Positions 1-14,591 of a DNA stretch of 64,000 bases are shown piece after piece; positions within the stretch are counted from its first letter, which is position 1, and each line of letters opens with the position of its first letter. The notes under the pieces are model-generated. The model was not told where the DNA came from. It was given only the letters and a program-made list of their open reading frames with translations, and ran no database searches. Where the stretch lies: contig NZ_CP162130.1 in assembly GCF_040833975.1 (NCBI RefSeq), positions 3,522,001 to 3,586,000 on the forward strand, given 5' to 3'. Source of the stretch: Leptospira sp. WS92.C1. Its GTDB lineage: Bacteria > Spirochaetota > Leptospiria > Leptospirales > Leptospiraceae. Position numbers and translations under genes: made by a program.

Positions 1-199
1 GAATCGAAACACATTTTTTAAAGTTATCAGTCCGCGCACAACAGATTGCAAAATTATAATATAACTCCGGATCTTCGTTTCCGGAAGAAATTTCACGATC
101 AATCAATGTAAGAGCAAAAAGAAAATTCTCTTTTTTAATTTCCTGGAGAATTCTTTTTTTACCCGAGGCCGCTTTTTTCTTTTTATCCTTCTCAGACAT
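1..199 (-). CDS. TPR-like protein, N-terminal part (cut by window edge)
   Basis: The gene starts at the ATG complementary to 197-199 and runs off the left edge, leaving about 66 codons. The N-terminus [15 protein letters not shown] is highly basic. A helical stretch follows ([20 protein letters not shown], then [17 protein letters not shown]) whose spacing and Y/A/A pattern fit a tetratricopeptide-type helical repeat. Its start codon overlaps the end of surE by 8 bp, so it is probably translationally coupled to surE and is the last visible gene of that minus-strand operon. Function unknown; TPR assignment is by pattern only. Confidence 0.6.
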   Translation of the reverse strand, partial: MSEKDKKKKAASGKKRILQEIKKENFLFALTLIDREISSGNEDPELYYNFAICCARTDNFKKCVSI

Positions 200-941
200 T
201 CTTACTTAACGTTTCAGAAAGTTTTTCCAAAGTTGAAAATTCGGTCTGGTCTAGAGACAAAGGAGTCAAAGAAATCTTACCCGAAAAAAATGCGGAAAAG
301 TCGGTTCCTTCCTCTTCGAAATGTCCCAGATCGGAACCTCCCAAATAAAAATCCGCAATTCCACCGATAATATTCTTTTTGGAATATGTGTCTTCGTAAG
401 TACGCGTTCCCAATCTGGTGACTCTAAGATTCTCCACCGAAGAACCAAAATCGACGGGAATATTGAGATTATAGATTGTTCCGATTTTAAGCAGCTTTGA
501 GAAATTTTTGATAAAATCCAAAACGAATTCAGCTTCTCGAATATAATTATACTCTTTATCGATATTTCCGGAACTTACCGCTAAAGAAAGTTTGCGATGA
601 ATCGCACCGTGTCTTGCAGCTCCCACGGTTCCCGAGTAATGAACGTCGTGCCCCATATTCACTCCCCGGTTGATGCCAGATAAGACCATATCTATCTTTG
701 GAAAAATTTCTCCATGTAATCCTATGTTCACACAATCCGCGGGATATCCGTCTACGATATAATGGTTGTCATTGATCTTCTCAACTCGCATCGAATCATA
801 AATAGAAAGAGCCATCGAAGTGGCCGATCTTTCGCGTAATGGAGCGATCAGGAATGTATCGTGTTCTTTTTGAAGAATTTCCTCAAGAGCTTTGATTCCT
901 GCCGAGGCGATTCCATCATCATTCGTAATCAAAATATTCAT
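192..941 (-). CDS. surE: 5'/3'-nucleotidase SurE
   Basis: SurE is a metal-dependent phosphatase that hydrolyses 5'- and 3'-nucleoside monophosphates in the cytoplasm. The protein is 249 aa and starts [10 protein letters not shown], the family's signature with the two metal-binding Asp residues (D8, D9). The second signature [17 protein letters not shown] is also present. An open frame extends upstream, but the ATG at 939-941 gives the canonical N-terminus. That ATG overlaps the TGA of the upstream membrane-protein gene as ATGA, and the surE stop overlaps the next gene, so the three are coupled. Length matches the family. Confidence 0.96.
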   Translation of the reverse strand: MNILITNDDGIASAGIKALEEILQKEHDTFLIAPLRERSATSMALSIYDSMRVEKINDNHYIVDGYPADCVNIGLHGEIFPKIDMVLSGINRGVNMGHDVHYSGTVGAARHGAIHRKLSLAVSSGNIDKEYNYIREAEFVLDFIKNFSKLLKIGTIYNLNIPVDFGSSVENLRVTRLGTRTYEDTYSKKNIIGGIADFYLGGSDLGHFEEEGTDFSAFFSGKISLTPLSLDQTEFSTLEKLSETLSKNV

Positions 942-1537
942 AAAATCAAATGAAGAATCGATCCGGAAGCATATAGATAAAACACAAAAGGAAAGATTCC
1001 GACGATTATAATCGAAGTGAGCGAAAAACGAATCGCATCCGAAGTTTTCAGATCGTAAACGTATTGAATTCCCCGAGAAATGATCGTGATATAATATCCG
1101 ATCAAAAAAAGGAGAATCAAAAAATATCCGACTCCTCCCGTTAAACCGGTTTCTCGACAAAGAATCGATAATGGAGCGAAAAAGAGAAAAATTCCGATTC
1201 CAAATCTACAAAGATTATACGAATAATTCACGTTACCGGTTCTTTGTTTTTTCTGCGCTTGAAAATCGATCACAGCACCCAAAATCATAGGAAGAATGGA
1301 AATCATCGAAAGATTTGCGAAAAACGCCACGGCGATTAGAGCCATCGATCCGCTTGAATACGGAGGGGAAAGATATGTCGCCCCTACCGCAATGCTGAGA
1401 GAACTCGGAATCAATACGATCCATGAGAATAGATTTAGGCTTTTCTCGGAAAGATTTGCAAGAGCCGATTCCAAACGAATCGGTTCATAAAGAACGGCTT
1501 CCAACAATTCAAGGATAGAACTCAATAAATCTTTCAA
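938..1537 (-). CDS. Multi-pass membrane protein, Yip1-like
   Basis: The 199-aa protein has a cytoplasmic N-terminal helix ([19 protein letters not shown]) and about five hydrophobic segments: near residues 38-58, 64-88, 110-126, 134-154 and 170-190. This topology, the length and the motif around YEPIRLESA resemble the Yip1/DUF1282 family of membrane proteins, but no catalytic motif is present. It lies 6 bp downstream of sppA and overlaps surE by ATGA, so it belongs to the sppA-surE operon. Function unknown; a role in envelope maintenance is inference from the neighbours. Confidence 0.75.
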   Translation of the reverse strand: MKDLLSSILELLEAVLYEPIRLESALANLSEKSLNLFSWIVLIPSSLSIAVGATYLSPPYSSGSMALIAVAFFANLSMISILPMILGAVIDFQAQKKQRTGNVNYSYNLCRFGIGIFLFFAPLSILCRETGLTGGVGYFLILLFLIGYYITIISRGIQYVYDLKTSDAIRFSLTSIIIVGIFPFVFYLYASGSILHLIL

Positions 1538-1543
1538 GGAATC

Positions 1544-2533
<990 letters not shown>

Positions 2534-2588
2534 ATGAAATAAGAAAGGGATTCCAGAGCTTTTAGAGAGATGTCTCTTTTGTGTTTTT

Positions 2589-2602
2589 GGGGAGTTCCCG
2601 CA
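2589..2602. repeat. GGAACTCC-family dispersed repeat
   Basis: Reads GGGGAGTTCCCGCA, a short near-palindrome that recurs in intergenic DNA all over the window with the consensus GTRGGAACTCCYRC or its complement. Confidence 0.5.
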
Positions 2603-2805
2603 TTTTTTAAAAAAAGATCCTCGATTTCGCGAGCTGGCTCCGATTCGAATCTTCTAAGTTCAAGTGCTTCTTTTTCAGAACCCCTCGATCGCGAATTTAC
2701 AGACTCCCTTTCTATATTTTAAACTGACATAATTCTGCAAGATTGATCTTTTTTTCACCAAGGACTTGGTTTTTCATCGTAAGCGTTGCAGAAGTTCTTT
2801 TTTCT

Positions 2806-2820
2806 GCGGTAGTTCCCGCA
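2806..2820. repeat. GGAACTCC-family dispersed repeat
   Basis: Reads GCGGTAGTTCCCGCA; same family as the copy at 2589. GCGG and CCGC can pair around the core. Confidence 0.45.
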
Positions 2821-2827
2821 ATTTCCC

Positions 2828-2871
2828 TTGACACACAGACCCCCTCTTTAGAAAACTGACCAGTCAGTCAG
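2828..2871 (+). promoter_or_regulatory. RND exporter promoter with TetR-type operator
   Basis: A perfect -35 TTGACA (2828-2833) is followed after 16 bp by TAGAAA (2850-2855) as a -10. An inverted repeat ACTGAC-CA-GTCAGT (2855-2868) abuts the -10 and covers the expected transcription start, and TCAG is then repeated directly to 2871. Arms of this length with TGAC/GTCA are typical TetR-family operators. The likely repressor is the TetR gene two open reading frames' length downstream, immediately after the exporter. Only about 6 bp separate the operator from the ATG at 2877, so the leader is very short. Confidence 0.7.
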
Positions 2872-2876
2872 AATTT

Positions 2877-5800
2877 ATGAAATCAATCATTGAATCGTTT
2901 ATCAAAAACCGCCTTTTTATGTATCTTGGGATGATTTTCATCTTCTTGTCCGGAGTCGTTTCTCTTTTAGGTCTTCGTCGCGACGCTTTCCCCAACGTAG
3001 ATATGAAACAAATGGTTATTTCCACAAAGTTTCCCGGCGCGTCTCCGGCCGATGTGGAATTGCGAGTCACTTATCCTATCGAAGAACGTCTCAAAGAAAT
3101 CGACGGAATCGACGAAATCCGTTCTTTCTCTCGTAACTCCGTTTCCGATATCGACGTAAGGGTCAGCTTAGAAGAAAAGGATCCGGAGAAAGTTCTCAAC
3201 GAAATCAGACGCGCAGTTGACAACTCGATGGCGGAATTCCCGCCTCAGGTGACGGAAAAACCAAAAATGACCGAACGGAAGTCTGGCTCCTTTCCGATTC
3301 TTGAATTCTCCATTTTTGGAGGCAAGGACGAAATCGAATTGCACACAACCGCGGAATTTATCGAGCGGGAACTTGAAAAAATTCCGGGTGTAGCGAGAGT
3401 GGATGTCTTCGGAAAAAGAGATAGAGAATGGCAAATCCTTGTAAACGCAAACAAGCTTAAACAATATGCATTAGATTTATCTGATATAGTTGGGACGATC
3501 CGAAATCGAAATATAAATCTTCCAGCCGGTTCCGTTGATTCCGAAAACGCGTTTGATCTTAGAATCGATGGAGAATTTAAAGATCCTTCCGAGATCGGAA
3601 GAATTCCCACTCGAACAAATGAGATTTTTTCGACGGTTAAGTTATCCGATATAGCTAGGGTCGAGGATACGTTCGAATATCCGCGTTTTCTTGCGATTGC
3701 AAACGGAAAACAGGGATTGATCCTTTCGGTGATCAAAAAAGAAAGAGCCGATGCAATCGACGTTGCGGATAACGTTCACGTTCGACTCAAAGAACTTGGC
3801 GACACGTTTCCAAAGGGAATGAAAACCTTTGTGTTAAATGACGAAGCCAAAAGAACTAAAAATCGACTGAGTGTGGTTTCTTCAAACGCGTTGATCGGAT
3901 TTATTATCGTGTTTGGAATCTTATTTTTATTTTTAGATTTTAGAACCGCAACTTTGACATCGCTCTCACTTCCATTTTCGATGTTGATGACTTTTGCAGT
4001 CCTTCCTTTTTTCGACGTTTCTTTTAATATGATCTCGATGATGGGTTTGATCATATCCCTTGGGATGCTCGTGGATAATTCGATCGTTATCTCGGAGAAT
4101 ATTTATACTTATCTTGCGGAGAAAAACGATTCTTATACGGCTTCTTTAAAAGGAACAGTCGAGATGATCGTTCCTATTTTTGGATCGTATCTCACGACTG
4201 TAACCGCGTTTCTTCCTATGCTTTTTATGACCGGAATTATGGGTAAGTTTATCTGGGAAATTCCATTAGTGGTAATCGTGGCGCTCACAGCGAGTCTCAT
4301 CGAATCCTTTTTATTCTTACCCGCACGAATCGCGGCCTTTGCAAAAACTCCGGAAGAATTAAAGATCAAAGGTCGATTCCGGCAAAAGATGGACTCCATC
4401 TTTTCTTCGATTGACAATGGCTTTTTAAGATTTGTATCTTTCAACATAAAACATAAAAAAGCGTCCTTTGGAATCATAATTCTTTTGGTGTTCGGATCCT
4501 GCGGAGCCATGTCTCAAATGGACTTCATTCTTTTTCCTAAAGAAGACATTGAAATCATCATGATCAAGGCGGAGTTTTCTCCCACTTCTCGGATCTTTCA
4601 AACTCGCGAAAAGATGAAATATATGGAAGCGGTTGTTCAAAAAATTCCCAAAGAAGAGTTGGTCAGTTATTCCACAAAAATCGGAGTTCAACAAACAGAT
4701 CCGGACGATCCTTTATCGCGTTTCGGAGAAAATCTCGCGGTCATTCTAATCTATCTCACACCCGAGGTAACAAGGGATAGAAAGGCCTCCGAAATTCTAC
4801 GCTCGATCGAAGCGGATCTACGCAAGACTCCGGGAATCAACGAGCTCTTTTTGGAAGAATTCGGAAACGCTCCCCCAATCGGAGCTCCGATCACGATTTC
4901 CATTCAGGGAAGAGATTACGAAACTCTAAAGAAGATTTCTTCCGAACTCCAGGCATTTCTAAAATCCATACCGGGTGTGTTCTCGGTTCGAGACGATTAC
5001 CGATTCGGACGTAAACAAATGTATATTCAACTGGACGAAGGACTTGAAAGTTTTACCGGAGTATCTACCCTCTCCGCCGCGAATGGACTTCGCGCGGCTT
5101 ATGACGGAGAAAGAGCGGGTACGGTAAGAAAAGGAAGAACTAAAATTTATCTAAGGGTTCTTTACGATAGGGACTTCCGCAAAAATCCAAACGAGATCAA
5201 AACAATCCCTCTCCGAAACAAGGCAGGGAATATCACAAACCTTGCGAAAATTTCCCGTATGGATCTGATCGAATCCCCGGAACTTCTTGCGCATAAGGAT
5301 TTTGAAAGAGCGATCACCGTGAACGGCGACGTAAAGTTAGACGAAATTACTGCCCATGACGCAAACCAAAGAGTGGCAAACGAATTCAAACCTTTGATCG
5401 AAAGACAATATCCAGGAATTTCTCTTACATTCGGCGGAGAAGAAAAGGATACTCAACGATCCATGGCATCCTTGGGAAAAGCGGGAATCATCGCCATCTT
5501 TGGAATCTTTGGAATCCTAGCGCTGACGATCCGGAGTTTTTGGAAACCGGTTTTGATTCTCAGCACAATTCCTTTGGGAATCATCGGAATCGTTATCGGA
5601 TTTCCGCTTTCCGGAAAATCCATCAGCTTTTTAGCAATGATCGGAATCATAGGTTTGGCCGGAGTTCTTGTAAACGCGTCGATCGTATTGGTGGATTGTA
5701 TCGATTCGATTCAAAAAGGCTCCAAAGCGAGCATGGATGAAATATTGATCGAAGCAAGCCAGAGAAGATTCAGGCCGATTCTTCTCACCACGTTAACCAC

Positions 5801-5987
5801 CGTTGCAGGTTTATTACCCACCGCATACAGCCTCGGCGGATCGGATCCGGTATTAATTCCGATGACACTGGCGCTGGGATGGGGGCTCGGTTTCGGAACG
5901 TTAGGAAGCCTTCTTTATGTTCCCGTGACTCTATCCGTCTTTAATGATCTCGGAGCAAAATTTTCGAAAAAATCGAAGAAGAAATAA
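2877..5987 (+). CDS. RND-family efflux transporter (AcrB/HAE type)
   Basis: This inner-membrane proton-driven exporter has 1036 aa, the usual size of the AcrB/MdtB superfamily. TM1 is near residues 13-33, a large periplasmic loop begins [20 protein letters not shown], and a TM2-TM6 block follows at about 335-480. The TM4 motif [19 protein letters not shown] carries the conserved Asp. A second periplasmic loop and a second TM block (about 865-1020) complete the duplicated RND architecture. The TetR gene follows after 5 bp. No membrane-fusion protein or outer-membrane factor is encoded next to it, which is unusual. Substrate unknown. Confidence 0.92.
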   Translation: MKSIIESFIKNRLFMYLGMIFIFLSGVVSLLGLRRDAFPNVDMKQMVISTKFPGASPADVELRVTYPIEERLKEIDGIDEIRSFSRNSVSDIDVRVSLEEKDPEKVLNEIRRAVDNSMAEFPPQVTEKPKMTERKSGSFPILEFSIFGGKDEIELHTTAEFIERELEKIPGVARVDVFGKRDREWQILVNANKLKQYALDLSDIVGTIRNRNINLPAGSVDSENAFDLRIDGEFKDPSEIGRIPTRTNEIFSTVKLSDIARVEDTFEYPRFLAIANGKQGLILSVIKKERADAIDVADNVHVRLKELGDTFPKGMKTFVLNDEAKRTKNRLSVVSSNALIGFIIVFGILFLFLDFRTATLTSLSLPFSMLMTFAVLPFFDVSFNMISMMGLIISLGMLVDNSIVISENIYTYLAEKNDSYTASLKGTVEMIVPIFGSYLTTVTAFLPMLFMTGIMGKFIWEIPLVVIVALTASLIESFLFLPARIAAFAKTPEELKIKGRFRQKMDSIFSSIDNGFLRFVSFNIKHKKASFGIIILLVFGSCGAMSQMDFILFPKEDIEIIMIKAEFSPTSRIFQTREKMKYMEAVVQKIPKEELVSYSTKIGVQQTDPDDPLSRFGENLAVILIYLTPEVTRDRKASEILRSIEADLRKTPGINELFLEEFGNAPPIGAPITISIQGRDYETLKKISSELQAFLKSIPGVFSVRDDYRFGRKQMYIQLDEGLESFTGVSTLSAANGLRAAYDGERAGTVRKGRTKIYLRVLYDRDFRKNPNEIKTIPLRNKAGNITNLAKISRMDLIESPELLAHKDFERAITVNGDVKLDEITAHDANQRVANEFKPLIERQYPGISLTFGGEEKDTQRSMASLGKAGIIAIFGIFGILALTIRSFWKPVLILSTIPLGIIGIVIGFPLSGKSISFLAMIGIIGLAGVLVNASIVLVDCIDSIQKGSKASMDEILIEASQRRFRPILLTTLTTVAGLLPTAYSLGGSDPVLIPMTLALGWGLGFGTLGSLLYVPVTLSVFNDLGAKFSKKSKKK

Positions 5988-5992
5988 TTACA

Positions 5993-6645
5993 TTGAGTAT
6001 CATAGCGCTTGTAAAATACGAAACAAATCCGGGAAAGAAGGAATCCAAAAAATCCGTCGAAACCCGTGACAAACTCTTAGAGGCGACTCTAACCGTATTT
6101 GGAAGCAAAGGATTTCATGAAGCAAGGGTAGAAGACATCACTGCTCAAGCCGGATTCGCCAAGGGAACATTTTACGAACATTTTAAAAGTAAGGACGATT
6201 TGATTTACATTTTAATCGACTATGCTGCGAGAAAGGATTTAGAGATAACCCAATCTCTTTTTCAAAAGTGTTCGAGTTCGATCAATATCCGTGAAGAATA
6301 TTTGAAACCCATTCTTCTTGATATTCATTCCAAAAAAGAACTCAACCGGGTTTGTTATCAATTTCTCACAAACGAAATCTTAACCAAAGAAAAAGCACAG
6401 AAAAAGGTCGATTACTACAACCGTTTGTATCATAGATATCATCTCAAAAATATAGAACGCGCGCAAAATCTGAACTATATAAAAAAGGATTTTAATAAGG
6501 AAGAAATTTTTTTAACATTTAGATATCTGATCGAGGGCTTTACCATCAATCAGGCGTATTCTTTGTTTTGTTCAAAAAACGGAACCGCAGAGATCGATTC
6601 GATTCTTAAACTCTTTGATCGATCTCTCCTTGTAAAAGAAACGCA

Positions 6646-6652
<7 letters not shown>
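5993..6652 (+). CDS. TetR/AcrR-family transcriptional regulator
   Basis: This 219-aa DNA-binding repressor has an N-terminal helix-turn-helix at about residues 22-70 ([36 protein letters not shown]). The C-terminal ligand-binding half is all-helical and not assignable to a known inducer class. The only start giving a full HTH is a TTG at 5993, 5 bp after the RND stop, so the two genes form one operon. It very likely binds the inverted repeat at 2855-2868 and represses the operon including itself. Its last 7 bp overlap the 3' end of the convergent porin gene. Confidence 0.9.
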
Positions 6653-8313
<1,661 letters not shown>

Positions 8314-8739
8314 CTCAAGATACCGGAATGTAATATTCCGCTCCCCGTTTGTTCTGTTTGTAACCCTATTGAAATCTATATTTCATTTACATTACAATTA
8401 GATGAGAGAAATGTTTCATTTTGATTACAATATACAGGGGGAATGAGATTTCCCTCGGCAGACCGAAACTTGCACGCGACTGGATGTTTCCTTTTTAGGG
8501 CTGGTTGGAAATCAAATCACAATCAGACCTTTTTATATATTGATTTAAATCAGACTTTTTAAAAACGAAGAGCGAAATTTAAATTTCTAAATGAAAACTC
8601 ATCACGAAATTTGGGCCTGATTGAATGCAGAATTTTTTATTAGAAGTCAAAGAAATCGTTTTGGGAGTTCCAAAAACGATCGGTCTTCGATCAAAATAAA
8701 TCTTCAAACAAAGTCCGATCTCAAAAAAGTCTAATCAAC
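8314..8739. other. Divergent regulatory gap upstream of porin and MBL gene
   Basis: There is no gene here. CGGAAT-GTAAT-ATTCCG (8324-8340) is an inverted repeat just upstream of the porin start and is a candidate operator. Two ATTACAAT direct repeats lie near 8393 and 8422. TTTTGG-GAGTT-CCAAAA (8659-8675) is a hairpin that contains the dispersed-repeat core. The region is very AT-rich. Confidence 0.45.
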
Positions 8740-9606
8740 ATGGCGAATATTTTAAAAAAGAGAAACGAAAATTTGGAAGGCGAATTCTACGTGGATACGA
8801 CCTGTATTGATTGCGAAACTTGTAGAGTTCTTGCACCGGCCACATTTTCGGAAAAGAACGGGGCTTCCTATGTATGGAAACAACCTACCTCGGAAACGGA
8901 AACTCTGGAAGCACTCAGGGCTCTGATCGCCTGCCCTACCGCTTCCATAGGAACCAAAGATAGAATCGATCTTCAATCGGCCAAGGATACGTTTCCTTCT
9001 CGGATCCAGGACGAGGTCTATTACTGCGGTTATCATTCCAAAGAATCTTACGGAGCCTTTTCCTATCTGATCGTTCGACCCGACGGAAATATATTGATCG
9101 ATTCTCCGCGGTTTGTTTCCTCGCTTGCGGAGAAAATCGAAAAACTGGGAGGAATTCGTTATCATTTTTTAACACATAGAGACGATATCGCCGATCATGA
9201 AAAGTTTAGAAAAACCTTCGGTTGTGAAAGAATCATCCATGAGGGAGATCAAAGTGCCGTACCTTCCGCCGAAATGATTCTAAAAGGAAATTCTCCCTGG
9301 GATTTGGCTCAGGACATAAAACTCATTCCCACTCCCGGACATACACGAGGGCATGCGGTCTTACTTTATCAAAATCGATTTCTTTTTACGGGGGATCATC
9401 TCGCTTACGATCCCGTCCAAAATCAATTGATCGCCTTTCGAAATGTATGTTGGTATTCTTGGAACGAACAAACAAATTCAATGAAACGATTGAAAGAATA
9501 TTCCTTTGAATGGATCTTACCCGGACATGGCTATCCGATTCACTCGGATCGGAATCGAATTCGTACGCTGCTTGCAAACTGTGTCTCTTGGATGGAAAAA
9601 GGATGA
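8740..9606 (+). CDS. Ferredoxin-fused metallo-beta-lactamase-fold hydrolase
   Basis: The 288-aa cytoplasmic protein has two domains. Residues about 15-70 form a small single-cluster ferredoxin with CIDCETC and a later CP in ACPTASIG, able to hold one [4Fe-4S]. Residues about 90-285 are an MBL fold with metal ligands in THRDDIADH, in TPGHTRGH, in FTGDH and in LPGHG. The HxHxDH motif is replaced by HRDDIADH, so the first His pair is altered. Ferredoxin-MBL fusions occur in plants and cyanobacteria, but their reaction is poorly defined, so I assign no substrate. Confidence 0.85.
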   Translation: MANILKKRNENLEGEFYVDTTCIDCETCRVLAPATFSEKNGASYVWKQPTSETETLEALRALIACPTASIGTKDRIDLQSAKDTFPSRIQDEVYYCGYHSKESYGAFSYLIVRPDGNILIDSPRFVSSLAEKIEKLGGIRYHFLTHRDDIADHEKFRKTFGCERIIHEGDQSAVPSAEMILKGNSPWDLAQDIKLIPTPGHTRGHAVLLYQNRFLFTGDHLAYDPVQNQLIAFRNVCWYSWNEQTNSMKRLKEYSFEWILPGHGYPIHSDRNRIRTLLANCVSWMEKG

Positions 9607-9623
9607 CCTCGAACGTTTTCGAT

Positions 9624-10025
9624 TTAAAGGAGAATGTAAAATTCGTTTTCTTCTTTGAGAATGTGTTGCCTCAATTTCTGAATCAAATTTCTTGTATCCT
9701 CTCTAAACCCTTCGTGGTCTTTTAGAATGGAAGAAGGAAGAGCCCATCTGAAATGATATACTTTAAAAAAGATTCTCCAACTTAACAATTTCTGACGATA
9801 GTCGTCCGCAATCGAATGATTTCTGTTCTTTTCGGAATTTTTAATTTTGGGATAAATGATCTTTTCTTCCGTATTAAAATAAAGAAACAGCCTTGCCGAA
9901 AAAATCGCAAGATGATGGATCAAATCCTCGATTCCTTCCGAAAAATCCAGATTCATTCTACTTTCAATTTCATCCAGCACTTCGAGAATCGCTTCACGCT
10001 GAATTTTATAAAGCTCACTATCCAA
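9624..10025 (-). CDS. Hemerythrin/HHE-like four-helix protein
   Basis: The 133-aa helical protein has the HHE pattern of di-iron hemerythrin-like proteins: HH in EDLIHHLAIF, FNTEEKIIYP with acidic ligands, KDHEGFRED, and a final QHILKEENEFY. Such proteins bind O2 or NO or repair iron-sulfur clusters. No other domain is fused. It converges on the ferredoxin-MBL gene, leaving an 17-bp gap, and a functional link through iron or redox chemistry is only suggestive. The metal ligands are incomplete relative to classic hemerythrins, so iron binding is probable but not certain. Confidence 0.65.
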   Translation of the reverse strand: MDSELYKIQREAILEVLDEIESRMNLDFSEGIEDLIHHLAIFSARLFLYFNTEEKIIYPKIKNSEKNRNHSIADDYRQKLLSWRIFFKVYHFRWALPSSILKDHEGFREDTRNLIQKLRQHILKEENEFYILL

Positions 10026-10692
10026 AATTGAATCCTTCCATAAAAACTTTACTATTTTATTCGATCATCCATCCGATCAGGACATGGGGTTTTCATTTTA
10101 ATTCAATTCGGTTTAATTTTTACGGTAAGAATCTGTAGCGGACTTCCAAAATTTTGGAGCGCCATTTTTGGTTTGAGAAAAATTCGATTCAAAATTTAGG
10201 CTGCAAAAATTAAAAAATATTTTCCGATTTTGTCTACGATTTTTACTTTCTATGGATTGATAGAACGAACAAATCGAGCTTATTTCATCGTTCTAAAATG
10301 ACAAAACCCTCCTTTGGATCAAACAAAGGATACGTTCTAGAACACTTCGATAGAGAACTTTTTTAGTGAAGACGGGGTTTTTCACACTCGGAATCCAAAT
10401 ATGCATAACGTGCTTTTCTTTATTCTTATAGAATCGAACGAGAGCAAACCATTATCATCGGATCGATATCTGCTTCTTTTATAAAACTCGGTCTATTCTC
10501 CCTTCAAAAAAAGGAATTTAGGAAATAACCGATCTTTGAAAAATGAACGGACCGAGATCTATATTCTGAATTCAAACTCAACAAATGTTTATCAAAATTT
10601 GCTCCATTTTTAATGCGAAGTTATAATTCTAAATATTTTAAATTATAGTACAAAATTTCATTATTGCGTTTTTGCGATACAATAGGCCCTTC
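10026..10692. other. Intergenic, AT-rich, no gene seen
   Basis: The gap between two divergently oriented genes has stop codons in all frames. The only local structure is TCCTTTG-gatcaaa-CAAAGGA near 10311-10331, a weak 7-bp hairpin. It may carry the EAL-gene promoter. Confidence 0.4.
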
Positions 10693-12363
10693 ATGAAAGC
10701 GCAAAATAATATCACTTCTTCCTTGCAAAAATCCTTGTCCTATTTTTCGGATCAGTCTATCGAGGGAATTGTGGTATTGGATCGAGCTTGGGAAGTGATC
10801 TATTCCAATAACAAATTTCAACACTATTGGACACTTACGAACTTTCGCATTCTTTATGAAAGAATGATTCCGATATTGAAGGTGAAAGAAAAATTACCGT
10901 TAGACCAAGATACAACCATTACGAGTCTTTTGCGGGAAGATGGGGAATTGGATCCGGCCTTTTTGCTTGGGAGGACGCTCGATCTCCAAATCACGATCCA
11001 TGATTTGGAAGATTCTTATTTGATTCGATTCAAGCCGGAAGAATCTCTCCTTGATGAAAACCCAAAAAAATCAGAACATTTTGACCGAATCACCAATTTG
11101 CCAAATAAAAATTATTTTCTGAATCATTTTAGAGATTATATCTCATCCGGCAACATCTCAGGAAAAGAGCATTACTTTTTCCTAATATCGATTTCCAATC
11201 CGGACGCAATCGTATCCAACGAAGACAATGCGTATTTTCACGCCGTTTCCGTAAAAGTTTCGGATCGACTCAAAAAGTATTTAAATCAGGAGGAATTTCT
11301 GTTTAAAATCGAGACAGACAAATTTCTGATTTCGGCGGCGCACTTGGACACGGAAGCAAAGGCAGAATGGTTTGCGGAATGTCTTGTTTTGCTTTTTAAT
11401 TTTCCGTTTATATTCAACGAAAGGGAATTTCATCTCAACATAAACATCGGTTATTCTCATTTTACAAAAAATTCGGGAGCGGATTTGAATTCTCTTCGAA
11501 TCCTAAAGGAAGCGTTGCATCGGGCCAATGTGATCGGGCCGAATTCTTATTTTTATTATGATAAAAATGCGATTTCGGAAACCACCGAAAAAGCAAAAAT
11601 CGAAATCGATTTAAGAAAGGTAATCAGCCGGAACGAACTCGAAATTCACTTTCAACCGATCATTAACCTAAAGGAAAATCGTATTTTTTCCATGGAAGCA
11701 CTTGTACGTTGGAATCATCCTCAAAAAGGAAAATTGCTTCCGGGAAGTTTTATCGGCATTGCTGAAAATTCCAGTTTTATCAAAACAATCGGCGAATGGA
11801 TGATCTGGGAAACGTTTCGATACTATGAAAATTCGGTTTTGGAATCGCAAAATATTCTTTTATCCTTGAATCTATCCCCGAAACAACTTGGGGACAAAAA
11901 TATAATTCCTCTTCTGAAAGAAGCTGGGAATTATTATAACATTCAACCGGATCGAATCATTTTAGAAATCATCGAGGATTCGTTTGATACCTACGAAGCT
12001 TACATCGGAAAGGTAGTAAACACATTGCGGGACTACGGTTTTAAATTTGCTATCGATGATTTTGGAAAGGGATATTCCTCTTTGGGAAGACTGATCAATC
12101 TTCCGATCGATTATATCAAACTCGACAAGATCTTTCTTTTTAATTACTTTAAAACATCCACAAGAACCATTATTACTTCCTTAGTGAATTTGATTCAAGC
12201 GATGGATAAAGCGATCATCGTAGAGGGAGTTGAAAATGAAATGCAGCACGGCCTGCTTCAGGAACTCAATTGCGATTTTGGACAAGGTTATCACTATTCC
12301 CGACCGATGGAAATTGCTACCGCAGAAACTTTCGTTCAAAACAAAGCGGCTTTTTATTCTTAA
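10693..12363 (+). CDS. c-di-GMP phosphodiesterase: PAS-like, degenerate GGDEF, EAL
   Basis: About 556 aa. An N-terminal PAS-like sensor ([20 protein letters not shown]) precedes a GGDEF-fold whose signature is replaced by [10 protein letters not shown], so it should not make c-di-GMP. The C-terminal EAL domain (about residues 310-550) looks intact: [42 protein letters not shown] and [11 protein letters not shown] are all present, so it should hydrolyse c-di-GMP. The ATG at 10693 with AGG upstream is preferred to a TTG seven codons earlier. No membrane segment is visible, so it is a cytoplasmic enzyme; the GGDEF remnant may bind GTP as an allosteric site. Confidence 0.9.
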   Translation: MKAQNNITSSLQKSLSYFSDQSIEGIVVLDRAWEVIYSNNKFQHYWTLTNFRILYERMIPILKVKEKLPLDQDTTITSLLREDGELDPAFLLGRTLDLQITIHDLEDSYLIRFKPEESLLDENPKKSEHFDRITNLPNKNYFLNHFRDYISSGNISGKEHYFFLISISNPDAIVSNEDNAYFHAVSVKVSDRLKKYLNQEEFLFKIETDKFLISAAHLDTEAKAEWFAECLVLLFNFPFIFNEREFHLNINIGYSHFTKNSGADLNSLRILKEALHRANVIGPNSYFYYDKNAISETTEKAKIEIDLRKVISRNELEIHFQPIINLKENRIFSMEALVRWNHPQKGKLLPGSFIGIAENSSFIKTIGEWMIWETFRYYENSVLESQNILLSLNLSPKQLGDKNIIPLLKEAGNYYNIQPDRIILEIIEDSFDTYEAYIGKVVNTLRDYGFKFAIDDFGKGYSSLGRLINLPIDYIKLDKIFLFNYFKTSTRTIITSLVNLIQAMDKAIIVEGVENEMQHGLLQELNCDFGQGYHYSRPMEIATAETFVQNKAAFYS

Positions 12364-12700
12364 AAAATTAAGATTTTACTTTAAGTTCGATTTCGGCAAG
12401 ACCCGATCATTTTTACGACCGGAAAGGCAAGATTTTTTTCTTTTCTTATTTGATCCGACAAAATATTTCTCGTAAAAAATATTGACGGGGACTTGAAGTC
12501 CGATATAAGATAAAATCGGAGTGGTATATTTTCTCACTGTGATTGCAACGGTTCGATTTTCGACGCTTCTTTCATTTAAAAAAAATCAGAAAGTTACTTT
12601 AAAAAAATCTAAATCGCTCTTTCTTTATTTTATCAGTAAAAGCCTCGGGTTCTACCGATTTATTTTTTCGGAATCAATCGGTAGAAGTGATGAAAATCTT
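12364..12700. other. Convergent intergenic region with a dispersed repeat
   Basis: No gene is visible. It carries one copy of the GGACTTGAAGTCC repeat (12487-12509). Confidence 0.45.
12487..12509. repeat. GGACTTGAAGTCC-family dispersed repeat
   Basis: GGGACTTGAAGTCCGATATAAG here matches, in reverse complement, the element at 17393-17414 (GGGACTTGAAGTCCGATACAAG), with one mismatch. The core GGACTT-G-AAGTCC is a perfect odd palindrome. A third copy is at 33882. Confidence 0.6.
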
Positions 12701-14401
<1,701 letters not shown>

Positions 14402-14591
14402 TCTCTCCTAATTCACTGAATTTTTTTAAGTTAGATCATTTGGTTGTAAAATTTTTACGGGAATTCGATTCTCAGGAGAGTATAACTCTGCCCGGGTTTA
14501 CACGCGAGCGAAAAAGCAATTCTTTCCGAACAAACTAACGCAAGATCGTTTCTCCAAAAACGACTTTGAAAATCGCAAAACGGAACCGATT

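Larger units (their letters stand above)
2534..2876. other. Intergenic region with two palindromic repeats and a promoter
   Basis: This divergent gap between sppA (minus) and the RND exporter (plus) has no credible gene. It holds two copies of the short GGAACTCC-core repeat (2589-2602 and 2806-2820) and, at its right end, a strong promoter with an operator, listed separately. Confidence 0.6.

Noticed and set aside
942..1160. N-terminal extension of SurE
   Set aside because: The extra 73 residues overlap the upstream gene and lack family similarity; the ATGA overlap supports the start at 941.
10672..10692. TTG start seven codons before the EAL-gene ATG
   Set aside because: No ribosome-binding site; the ATG at 10693 has AGG at a suitable distance.
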